A stretch of DNA of 64,000 nucleotides from CBDAPE01 sp965198325 (lineage in GTDB: Bacteria; Pseudomonadota; Alphaproteobacteria; UBA828; JAPUJA01), in assembly GCA_965198325.1 (NCBI GenBank), contig CBDAPE010000019.1, forward strand, positions 248,001 to 312,000, written 5' to 3'. Position numbers and translations under genes: made by a program. Shown piece after piece: positions 42,513 through 49,755 of this stretch. How positions within the stretch are numbered: the stretch's first letter is position 1; each line of letters starts with the position of its first letter. Below the pieces are notes generated by a model. The model saw only the letters and a list, made by a program, of their open reading frames with translations, was not told where the DNA came from and made no database searches.

Positions 42513-43157
42513 TCAGCCGGCCTCGGAGCCCTTTAGGCGAGCCAGCAAGGTCTCGGCCTGTGCCAGGTCATCGGGCTTGTTTGCATTGAAAAAGGGATCG
42601 ACGGGGCGATCGTCGAATTCGACCTCAGCAAGGTTGTAGCGACCCGTGAAGACATCGACCTTACGCACGCCGTCCTCGACCATGGCATGGCGCAATGCCT
42701 CCGTCAGGCTTACGGGCCACAGACCAAAGACCGGGTGAACCCGCCCGCCGGAGGCCGCACAAGCCAGATCGGCGCCGGCATCGATCGCGTCGAACAGGCG
42801 GACGACCAAATCCCGCGGCAGGAACGGCGCATCGGTTGCAAAGCTTGCGACCCAGGTGCAGCCCGGCGCATTGGCGGCGGCCCATTCGAGTCCCGCCAGG
42901 ATACCCGCCAGTGGCCCGGCAAAGCCGGCGACCGTATCGGGCGCGACAGGAAGACCGAACTCGCGAAATCGGGCTGGATCACCATTCGCGTTCAGCAGCA
43001 AAACATCGGTTTGAGGCTCTGCCCGTGAAATGACGCGGGCCAGGATCGTCTCGCCGCCAAGCCTCCGCAAGCCCTTGTCACCGCCGCCCATTCGCCGCGC
43101 CAAGCCGCCCGCGAGCAGGACACCGGCCACGCTTCCTTCGAGGCCCTCAGGTCGCAT
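42513..43157 (-). CDS. mobA: Molybdenum cofactor guanylyltransferase
   Basis: 214 residues from the ATG at 43157 (MRPEGLEGSVAGVLLAGGLA). The nucleotidyl-transferase signature GVLLAGGLARRMGGGDKGL (about 11-30) includes the GG-x-RMG-x-DK core; SFATDAPFLPRDL (about 96-108) holds the metal-binding Asp. MobA adds GMP to molybdopterin to give the (bis-)MGD needed by FdsA. The start lies within the last bases of fdhD, so the two are translationally coupled, and the operon converges on fdsA with a 14-base gap. Confidence 0.92.
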   Translation of the reverse strand: MRPEGLEGSVAGVLLAGGLARRMGGGDKGLRRLGGETILARVISRAEPQTDVLLLNANGDPARFREFGLPVAPDTVAGFAGPLAGILAGLEWAAANAPGCTWVASFATDAPFLPRDLVVRLFDAIDAGADLACAASGGRVHPVFGLWPVSLTEALRHAMVEDGVRKVDVFTGRYNLAEVEFDDRPVDPFFNANKPDDLAQAETLLARLKGSEAG

Positions 43158-44028
43158 CTTCAGGCAGACTCGCCTTGCGCTGGAGGTGACGCGCTTCTTC
43201 GGCGAAGGTCGAGGTGTCCGCGTCGTAGAGAATTCGCGACCCACCGGAAAGAGTGACGAACCGCTTGCCCTTGGCGCGCCCGATCAAGGTCAGTTCGGCA
43301 CGCCTGGCAAGATCGACACCCGCGGCAGTGAAGCCGGACCGGGAGATCAAGATGGGGATCTCCATCTGGACCGTCTTGATCACCATCTCGCTCGTAAGTC
43401 GACCTGTCGTGTAGAAGATTTTTCCGGCCGGTTCAATTTTATTGAGCGCCATGTAGCCCGCAATCTTATCGATCGCGTTGTGGCGGCCGACGTCCTCCAT
43501 GTAAAGCAGGGGCCGGTCTTCCTCGCAGAGCACGCAGCCGTGAATCGCGCCGGCGGAAAGATAAAGACTCGGTTGCGTATTGATTTTCTTCGAAAGCACG
43601 TAGAGCCACGACGTGCGCAGGATCGCATCCCGATCGAGACGAATCTCGTCGAACCGCTCCATAAGGTCGCCGTAGACCGTGCCCTGGGCGCAGCCCGAGG
43701 TGAGCGTCTTCCTGCGTAGCTTGTCTTCGAAGTCGGTCTCGTGCTCGGTACGCACGACGACCGTATCGATCTCCCCATCGTAATCGATGGTCGTTACCGT
43801 GTCATCCGGACGTAGCATATTCTGATTGAGCAAGTAACCGATCGCGAGATAGTCGGGATAATCGCCTATCGTCATCATGGTGACGATCTCTTGGCCGTTC
43901 AGAAACAGAGTCAACGGTCGCTCCACCACGACATCGGTCTGAACCGGCGCGCCATCCTGGTTCGTGCCGGCAACACGATTGACAAGCTTCGGGTCGGTCG
44001 GATCGGGTTTGACGATAAATTCGCTCAT
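43147..44028 (-). CDS. fdhD: Formate dehydrogenase accessory sulfurtransferase FdhD/FdsC
   Basis: 293 residues from the ATG at 44028 (MSEFIVKPDPTDPKLVNRVA). ERPLTLFLNGQEIVTMMTIGDYPDYLAIGYLLNQ is the family's first half; EDVGRHNAIDKIAGY, FYTTGRLTSEMVIKTVQMEI, and LISRSGFTAAGVDLARRAELTLIGRAKGKRF the second. FdhD passes sulfur from cysteine desulfurase to the Mo/W-bisMGD centre of formate dehydrogenase. The CxxC pair of the E. coli enzyme is replaced by a single Cys113 in TLTSGCAQGTVYGDLM, the form I expect for FdsC of fds clusters. Upstream is a 251-bp divergent region facing tupB. Longer frame upstream looks non-coding. Confidence 0.92.
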   Translation of the reverse strand: MSEFIVKPDPTDPKLVNRVAGTNQDGAPVQTDVVVERPLTLFLNGQEIVTMMTIGDYPDYLAIGYLLNQNMLRPDDTVTTIDYDGEIDTVVVRTEHETDFEDKLRRKTLTSGCAQGTVYGDLMERFDEIRLDRDAILRTSWLYVLSKKINTQPSLYLSAGAIHGCVLCEEDRPLLYMEDVGRHNAIDKIAGYMALNKIEPAGKIFYTTGRLTSEMVIKTVQMEIPILISRSGFTAAGVDLARRAELTLIGRAKGKRFVTLSGGSRILYDADTSTFAEEARHLQRKASLPEDAT

Positions 44029-44142
44029 AGCCGCAATATGAGTGCAACGGACCAGCGCGCCAAGTCCGGCGCGCAGCTCCGAATGGCGTTCGGCTCGCGC
44101 CGCTTGGCTAAACCATGCGCCATTGTTTGGGTTTACTCCGCA

Positions 44143-44179
44143 TTTTAATGTGTTTTTATGTTTTTTTATGTGTATTATT
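44143..44179. promoter_or_regulatory. Phased ATGT repeats in the fdhD-tupB divergent promoter
   Basis: AT-rich tract with ATGT starting at 44148, 44158 and 44168, exactly ten bases apart, embedded in T-runs (TTTTAATGTGTTTTTATGTT...). One-helical-turn spacing puts the three copies on one DNA face. The ATGTGTTT-AT pattern also occurs in the fdsGB promoter dyad at 37946. Candidate binding site for a metal or formate regulator. Confidence 0.4.
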
Positions 44180-44279
44180 CTAAATTCAACGCAGAGGTGA
44201 CGTCTGTTGCCAGCGCTCGCTAGCGTTACGCCTGAGCCAGGGAAATTCAGCAAGTCTCGGCGCAAAATACAGAGAGTCG

Positions 44280-44984
44280 ATGGCCGATTTCTACGACGCC
44301 TTCGTGACCGCGTTTCGTCTGATTCTGGGATTCGACCGGGATCTCGCCGAAATCATTCTGCTCTCTCTCCGGGTAAGCGGAAGCGCCGTCGTCTTGGCAA
44401 CCCTGATCGGCCTGCCGCTTGGAGCCGCGGTCGCGCTCTTTCAATTTCCGGGACGCGGTGCGCTCACAATATTGCTTAATGGCCTGATGGGCCTGCCGCC
44501 CGTGGTCGTCGGCCTGATCGTCTATCTAATTCTTTCCCGATCCGGGCCGCTCGGCGTGCTCGACCTGCTGTTCACGCCGACCGCCATGATTATCGCCCAA
44601 TGCGTGCTCGTCGTGCCGGTCGTCGCCGCGCTCTCGCGTCAGGTCCTCGAGGACCTATGGCGGGAATACGAGGAACAACTCCGATCGCTCGGCGCCGGGC
44701 CGAGCCGGGCCATCGGCACATTGATTATTGATGCCCGATTTTCGCTGCTCACGACGATCCTCGCGGGTTTCGGCCGGGCGATCGCCGAGGTCGGTGCGGT
44801 TATGATCGTTGGCGGCAACATCGACCACGTAACCCGGGTCATGACCACGGCTATTTCGCTGGAAACGATGAAGGGCAATCTGTCGATCGCTCTGGGTCTG
44901 GGGATTATCCTCATCGCGCTCTCGCTGGGCATCAATTCCGCCGTCTACGCCATCAAGGACGCTGCTCAGCGGAGAGTCGGCTGA
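44280..44984 (+). CDS. tupB: Tungstate ABC transporter permease
   Basis: 234 residues with five to six membrane helices (ILLSLRVSGSAVVLATLIGL, GALTILLNGLMGLPPVVVGL, AMIIAQCVLVVPVVAALSRQ, TMKGNLSIALGLGIILIALS). EQLRSLGAGPSRAIGTLIIDARFSLLTTILAGFGRAIAEVGA is the EAA-type coupling loop followed by the family motif seen in TupB/WtpB. It opens tupB-tupC-tupA, each gene touching the next. Imports tungstate (or molybdate) for the formate dehydrogenase encoded next door. Confidence 0.9.
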   Translation: MADFYDAFVTAFRLILGFDRDLAEIILLSLRVSGSAVVLATLIGLPLGAAVALFQFPGRGALTILLNGLMGLPPVVVGLIVYLILSRSGPLGVLDLLFTPTAMIIAQCVLVVPVVAALSRQVLEDLWREYEEQLRSLGAGPSRAIGTLIIDARFSLLTTILAGFGRAIAEVGAVMIVGGNIDHVTRVMTTAISLETMKGNLSIALGLGIILIALSLGINSAVYAIKDAAQRRVG

Positions 44985-45742
44985 TGGCCGTGAACCCGAT
45001 GGAACGCGACAAGACGATTCTGCCGCTCGTACTCGACGCTATCTCCTACGAAGTCGGCGGCGAACGGCTGATCGATACCATCAGCGCCCAATTCACCGCG
45101 GGCCAGCGAACCATCCTGTTGGGTGCAAACGGTGCCGGCAAAAGCGTCACCTTGCGTCTCTGTCACGGATTGATCCAGCCGACGGCCGGGCGTGTTCAAT
45201 GGCGTGGTGGCGCTGCGGCCGACGCCACACGGCGACAGGCCATGGTCTTCCAACGTCCGGTAATGCTGCGCCGCTCCGCCGCCGCCAATGTGAGCTACGC
45301 CCTCGCATTGCGCGGAGTCCACGGTCGCGAGCGGCGGGACCGAACTGAGGAAGCGCTCGATCAAATGGGGCTGTTGCGCTTCGCCCGCCGACCGGCCCGA
45401 GTGTTGTCCGGGGGCGAGCAGCAGCGCCTCGCCCTGGCACGGGCCTGGGCGCTTCGGCCTGAAGTGCTGTTTCTGGATGAACCCACCGCCAATCTCGATC
45501 CCTCAGCGACACAGGCCATCGAAATCTCGATCCACAAGATCTTCGCCGCCGGCACGAAAATCATCATGACGACCCACGATCTTGGGCAGGCCCGCCGGCT
45601 GGCCGACGAGGTCGTATTTCTTCACGGCGGCCGGTTGGTCGAACGATCAGCGGCCACCAAATTTTTCGAATCCCCCCAAAGTCCGGAAGCCCGTGCCTTT
45701 ATTGAAGGTCGGCTATGGGCCGACAGCATTCGGGAACACTGA
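44984..45742 (+). CDS. tupC: Tungstate ABC transporter ATP-binding protein
   Basis: 252 residues. Walker A LLGANGAGKSVTLRL (about 42-56), Q-loop MVFQRPVMLRRSAAANVSYA, signature VLSGGEQQRLALARA (about 139-153), Walker B VLFLDEPTANLDPS (about 162-175) and H-loop MTTHDLGQARRLADE. Its start codon shares one base with the tupB stop. The ATPase powers tungstate uptake with TupB and TupA. Typical TupC length. Confidence 0.92.
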   Translation: MAVNPMERDKTILPLVLDAISYEVGGERLIDTISAQFTAGQRTILLGANGAGKSVTLRLCHGLIQPTAGRVQWRGGAAADATRRQAMVFQRPVMLRRSAAANVSYALALRGVHGRERRDRTEEALDQMGLLRFARRPARVLSGGEQQRLALARAWALRPEVLFLDEPTANLDPSATQAIEISIHKIFAAGTKIIMTTHDLGQARRLADEVVFLHGGRLVERSAATKFFESPQSPEARAFIEGRLWADSIREH

Positions 45743-46579
45743 ATGACCAATCGCCTGACTTTCCTCCGTCTCGCAAGCCTTGTGGCGCTCTCCGTAATCC
45801 TCGGCACATCGCCTGGGTCGGCTGGTGACCGCTACATCGTACTCGCGTCGACCACGTCGACGGAGAATTCGGGGTTGTTCAAACATATCCTTCCCATGTT
45901 CGAATCCGAGACGGGCATCGAGGTTCGGGTCGTGGCCCGCGGCACGGGCCAGGCTCTTCAAATGGGACGTGCGGGCGACGCCGATGCGCTTCTGGTTCAT
46001 GACAAGAAGGCTGAAATCGCATTTGTCGAGCGGGGCTTCGGCGTGAAACGACACGAGATCATGTACAACGACTTCATCGTCATCGGGCCGGCGTCGGACC
46101 CCGCCGAAATCGCGAGCACGGCAAACGTTGTTGACGCCTTTCGGGCGATCGCGGACATCCAGGCGACGTTCGTATCGCGGGGCGACGATTCTGGAACCAA
46201 CCGGGCAGAGCTCCGGTTTTGGGAGTCCGCGGGCATCGACGTCAAATCCGTCTCCGGGACCTGGTATCTGGAGGCCGGAGCCGGCATGGGAGCTACGCTC
46301 AACGTCGCTGCAGCGGAGGACGCGCACACCATGAGCGATCGCGGCACCTGGTTGAGCTTCGAAAACCCCCGAGACCTCACGGTGCTTGTCGAAGGCGATC
46401 CCCGATTGTTTAATCAGTATGGCGTGATCCTGATCAACCCAGCACGTCATGCCCATGTGAAAGTATCCGATGCCATGGCATTGATCGAATGGCTCACCTC
46501 GCACCGGGGCCAGGCGGCGATTGCGTCGTTCCAGATCCGGGGCGAACAACTCTTCTTCCCAAATTACGAACCCGACTGA
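45743..46579 (+). CDS. tupA: Tungstate-binding periplasmic protein
   Basis: 278 residues with a signal peptide (LTFLRLASLVALSVILGTSPGSAG, cleavage near 28). The oxyanion motif VLASTTSTENSGLFKHILPMFE, with the TTS-T pattern of TupA/WtpA-like proteins, starts the mature protein. ARGTGQALQMGRAGDADALLVHDKKAE and FVSRGDDSGTNRAELRFW are family motifs. Its ATG follows the tupC stop directly. A second, related gene follows at 46600. Confidence 0.92.
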   Translation: MTNRLTFLRLASLVALSVILGTSPGSAGDRYIVLASTTSTENSGLFKHILPMFESETGIEVRVVARGTGQALQMGRAGDADALLVHDKKAEIAFVERGFGVKRHEIMYNDFIVIGPASDPAEIASTANVVDAFRAIADIQATFVSRGDDSGTNRAELRFWESAGIDVKSVSGTWYLEAGAGMGATLNVAAAEDAHTMSDRGTWLSFENPRDLTVLVEGDPRLFNQYGVILINPARHAHVKVSDAMALIEWLTSHRGQAAIASFQIRGEQLFFPNYEPD

Positions 46580-46599
46580 CCGGAATTATTGGCGCCTGC

Positions 46600-47469
46600 A
46601 TGCCGCGATATCTTCCATTCTTCACCGCCCTAAAGCCGTTCGTATTTCAGGCACTTCGGCCATTGGCTTTCAGGTTGCTCGCCGGCAGTCTGACCCTTGG
46701 TGCGACACCGGCATTCGCCGGCGGCCTCACGCTCGCGGTTACAACGTCGATCGAGGCATCCGGCCTTCTGGACCACTTGCTTCCAGCCTTCGAGAAGGCG
46801 ACGGGTACAACCGTTCGCGCCGTCGTGGCGGGCAGTGGACAGGCGCTCGAGATGGGCCGGCGCGGCGATGTCGATGCGACCTTCACCCACGACAGTGCCA
46901 GTGAAATGGCGCTCGTAGCCGGCGGCGTCGGTCTGGAACGCCGGAATGTCATGGCAAACGACTTCGTGCTCGTCGGTCGGAACGATGATCGGGCGCAGAT
47001 CGCAGGCTTGTCTAATGCGGCGGACGCGCTCCGAAAAATCGCTGACTCGGATGCGTTGTTCCTCTCCCGCGGCGATGAAAGCGGTACCCACAAGGCCGAA
47101 CGTCGCCTATGGGCGGCGGCGAGCATCGATCCGTCGCAAAGCTCGGGGGGCTGGTATCTCGAGACCGGCTTGGGTCAGGGCGCCAACCTCAATATGGCGG
47201 TAGCACGGGGCGCCTACACCCTGACCGACCGAGGCAGCTGGATCGCCTTTGGCAACCATGCCGACCTCATGGTGCTCGTCGAGGGCGATCCACGCCTGTA
47301 CAATCAATATGGCGTCGTGTTGATCAATCCGTCCGTGCACAAGCATATCAACGCCGATGTCGCTCGCGCATTTGCGGATTGGCTCACCTCGTCGGAGGGC
47401 CAGGCGAGAATTGCCGCCTACCGGATCGATGGTGCCCAGCCGTTCCAGCCCAACGCCGGGGAGCCCTAA
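46600..47469 (+). CDS. Second TupA-like substrate-binding protein (tandem paralogue)
   Basis: 289 residues from the ATG at 46600 (MPRYLPFFTALKPFVFQALR), with a long signal peptide ending near AFA-GG about 40. The mature part LTLAVTTSIEASGLLDHLLPAFEKATGT parallels TupA but lacks its STTST sequence, reading VTTSIEASG instead. GSGQALEMGRRGDVDATFTHDSASEMALV and FLSRGDESGTHKAERRLW follow in register. It sits 20 bases behind tupA, so it is a local duplication that has diverged, perhaps toward a different oxyanion (molybdate) or affinity range. Longer upstream extension of the frame overlaps tupA and is rejected. Confidence 0.82.
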   Translation: MPRYLPFFTALKPFVFQALRPLAFRLLAGSLTLGATPAFAGGLTLAVTTSIEASGLLDHLLPAFEKATGTTVRAVVAGSGQALEMGRRGDVDATFTHDSASEMALVAGGVGLERRNVMANDFVLVGRNDDRAQIAGLSNAADALRKIADSDALFLSRGDESGTHKAERRLWAAASIDPSQSSGGWYLETGLGQGANLNMAVARGAYTLTDRGSWIAFGNHADLMVLVEGDPRLYNQYGVVLINPSVHKHINADVARAFADWLTSSEGQARIAAYRIDGAQPFQPNAGEP

Positions 47470-47551
47470 ACTCTCTGTCGCAGTTAATTTTCGTCGAGCC
47501 GCATAGCCGGCAAGATTGTGCGGAACGATCGAACAACGGAGTAGGAGGCCG

Positions 47552-48040
47552 ATGACCAGCGATATCGACGGCCGCTGCCATTGCGGCGCGGTGCATTGGC
47601 GCGTGACAACGCCGGTTCCAGCGGAACGCATGCCGATCTGGATCTGTCAGTGCAGCTTCTGCGTCAAGCACAGCGTACGCTATACCTCCTGGTCGGATGC
47701 CGCCCTCGCTCTGTGGGCGGATGACAGGGAGCAGGTCGGGACTTACCAACTCGGTCATGGCACGGCTGATTTCATACTCTGCCGACGCTGCGGGACGGTG
47801 CTCGCGGCTGTCATGGAGGACACCGACGGCCTTTGCGGCGTCGTAAACTTCAATACGGCAGATAATCCGAAGCAATTTTCGAAACGACCGCATTATCTCG
47901 ACTTCGAGGGCGAGACCGTGGACGAGAGAAGAGCCCGCCGAAAAAAATTCTGGATTGGCTCTGTCGCCTGGCTTGAGCGGCCACCCTTGGACGCAAGCGA
48001 GCCCGCTCCTGTGTCGTCCGGTGAGACCCCGGCGCGATGA
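47552..48040 (+). CDS. GFA-family (glutathione-dependent formaldehyde-activating type) protein, copy 1
   Basis: 162 residues from the ATG at 47552, with TAGGAGG just upstream. Zinc-binding Cys sets are clear: GRCHCGAVHW, ICQCSFCVKH and FILCRRCGTVLAA. These define the GFA/CENP-V fold. The founding member was reported to speed condensation of formaldehyde with glutathione, but most members have no proven role. Next to formate dehydrogenase genes a link with formaldehyde-to-formate flow is attractive but unproven. It overlaps the next GFA gene by four bases (ATGA). Confidence 0.85.
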   Translation: MTSDIDGRCHCGAVHWRVTTPVPAERMPIWICQCSFCVKHSVRYTSWSDAALALWADDREQVGTYQLGHGTADFILCRRCGTVLAAVMEDTDGLCGVVNFNTADNPKQFSKRPHYLDFEGETVDERRARRKKFWIGSVAWLERPPLDASEPAPVSSGETPAR

Positions 48041-48495
48041 GTGCGGAGGACCCAGCGACCCGAATCGAAGGCGGTTGCCACTGCGGCATCCTCCGGTGGC
48101 GGCTGGACACGCCACACGGACCAGAAACTCTCCCAGTCCGGGTCTGTCAGTGCAGCTTCTGCATCAAGCACGGCGGCCGCTACACATCTGACCCGAGCGC
48201 CAAACTCGAAATCCGGGTCTCGGGAATTGACCCCGTCGAACGCTATAAATTTGGCCATGATACGGCCGATTTCATACTCTGCCGACAATGCGGAACACTT
48301 ATCGCGGCCGTAATGGACGAGCCAGAACACCCCGGACGAGCGGTTCTCAATATCAACACGGCCGACCATCCCGAGGGATTTACGATGCCTGCACGCCCGA
48401 CCGACTTCGAAGCCGAATCTCGGGAGGAGCGGCTTGCGAGACGGCGCGAGAATTGGATCGGGCAGGTAACCTGGGTATTGGATCAGACGGCTTAA
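48037..48495 (+). CDS. GFA-family protein, copy 2
   Basis: 152 residues. GGCHCGILRWRL, VCQCSFCIKHGGRYTS and HDTADFILCRQCGTLIAAVM repeat the Cys layout of the previous gene, and LARRRENWIGQVTWV matches its C-terminus, so the two arose by tandem duplication and then diverged. Start overlaps the previous stop by four bases. Possibly the two form a heterodimer, since they are translationally coupled; this is inference. Confidence 0.85.
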   Translation: MSAEDPATRIEGGCHCGILRWRLDTPHGPETLPVRVCQCSFCIKHGGRYTSDPSAKLEIRVSGIDPVERYKFGHDTADFILCRQCGTLIAAVMDEPEHPGRAVLNINTADHPEGFTMPARPTDFEAESREERLARRRENWIGQVTWVLDQTA

Positions 48496-48514
48496 CTTGC
48501 CTGGCCGCCGAACC

Positions 48515-49399
48515 CTACGGCCCGTTGAAAATCACCCGGCCGAGATTGCTGCAGTCATAACCGGCCATTCCCTCGAGCTCGGCTCGAAAGGTTTCGCTCC
48601 GTGCGAAACCAAGAAGCGTCTGGACAGGCGGCTCGAAATAATCGCGCCGGCGCATCGCAAGATCGTAGCGCTCGCGATGCAGGGGTATGAAATCGAGTCC
48701 GTGCTGCTGCGCCACGGCAGCAACCGCAAGGCCTGCGTCCGCCTTGCCCTCGGCTATCGCGGCTGCTAGATCGCTTTCGGTCCGGGCCGGACGAGGCAGC
48801 ACATCGATCCCGTTCAAATCGAGGCCCGCTTTAGAGAACAGATGTTCGAGCAGGATCTGGCTACCCGCTTCGGGCTGCCGAAGCACAAGGCGGACACCGG
48901 GAGAGGCGAGGTCGCCGAGTTCAGCGACGCCCAGCGGATTACCCGATTCAACGACAAGGCCCTGCTCGCGCACCGCCCACTCGATCATGACGACACCGGT
49001 GCCATCCGTTGCCGCCTGAAGGCTCTTGAGATTATAGGTCTCGCTATTCGGATCGAAGACATGAAGCGCCGCGAGACGAGCATCGCCCGAGACGAATCGC
49101 CTGAGTCCCTCGAGGCTGCCAACCGGCATCATTGCGAGCCCGCAATCGGATTCCCGGAGACACCGGTCGAGCAGGGGGTCTTGGCTTCCCGCGATGACCG
49201 GCGGGGTCGCGAAGCCTAGGAGCGGCCGGGGCGTGGAGTCATCCCCTTCAAGCCAAGCGTCGATCAACGCCTTTGGAAATAGCCACTTGCCAGTAACGCG
49301 CCGGCAGGGAATCCGGCCGTCTTTAACGAGTTCATAGATTTTCCGCTCCTTGATCCGTAAGTAAGCGGCAACCTCGCGAGTGGTCATCAACTCTGGCAT
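48515..49399 (-). CDS. One-component regulator: excisionase/MerR-like HTH fused to a PBP-like domain
   Basis: 294 residues. Residues 1-55 (LMTTREVAAYLRIKERKIYE, LVKDGRIPCRRVTGKWLFPK, ALIDAWL) are a complete DNA-binding domain of the excisionase family. Residues about 58-290 (LGFATPPVIAGSQDPLLDRCLRES, GDARLAALHVFDPNSETYNL, GVRLVLRQPEAGSQILLEHL, EGKADAGLAVAAVAQQHGLD) are a periplasmic-binding-protein-like domain, related to molybdate/tungstate binders. Such proteins occur beside formate dehydrogenase and molybdate transport genes. It likely senses tungstate or molybdate in the cytoplasm and controls tup or fds genes. It converges on the GFA genes with a 19-base gap. Confidence 0.82.
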   Translation of the reverse strand: MPELMTTREVAAYLRIKERKIYELVKDGRIPCRRVTGKWLFPKALIDAWLEGDDSTPRPLLGFATPPVIAGSQDPLLDRCLRESDCGLAMMPVGSLEGLRRFVSGDARLAALHVFDPNSETYNLKSLQAATDGTGVVMIEWAVREQGLVVESGNPLGVAELGDLASPGVRLVLRQPEAGSQILLEHLFSKAGLDLNGIDVLPRPARTESDLAAAIAEGKADAGLAVAAVAQQHGLDFIPLHRERYDLAMRRRDYFEPPVQTLLGFARSETFRAELEGMAGYDCSNLGRVIFNGP

Positions 49400-49755
49400 C
49401 GATGGAAAATCCCGTCACGGCTGGCAACCATTATAGCGGGTTGGCGTTTCGTGGCCTAAGGGCGACCCTTCCAATCCCAATTTGTCTAAAGGCGTTAATT
49501 CTAATGGTTAATTTAGGCTGAGACCGGGACGTCAGTAAATTTGTAGTCGAGCGGTCGAATCCTTTAAGGGAATCGGACAAAGCCCAGAATTCTGCGGAAA
49601 AAGGCCAGGAATTAGACACCTTAGATTTATGTGGCGTCTGGATACGGCGGTTTTTTTCCTTGCCAATCTGTATCCGATATGGACCATGCTGCGTACTTGC
49701 TTTAAGCTTTATAAGTTATTGAGATTCCTAACTGAACCAACAACACACAGGGACG
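49400..49755. other. 356-bp divergent promoter region
   Basis: No gene seen between the HTH-PBP regulator and the histidine kinase, which diverge here. The stretch is AT-richer than its surroundings (TTTATGTGGCG at 49626, TTTATAAGTTATTGAGATTC near 49710) and should hold both promoters. Confidence 0.5.

Noticed and set aside
49540..49580. tRNA-like GGTCGAATCC segment
   Set aside because: No cloverleaf could be formed around it and no acceptor stem is visible.
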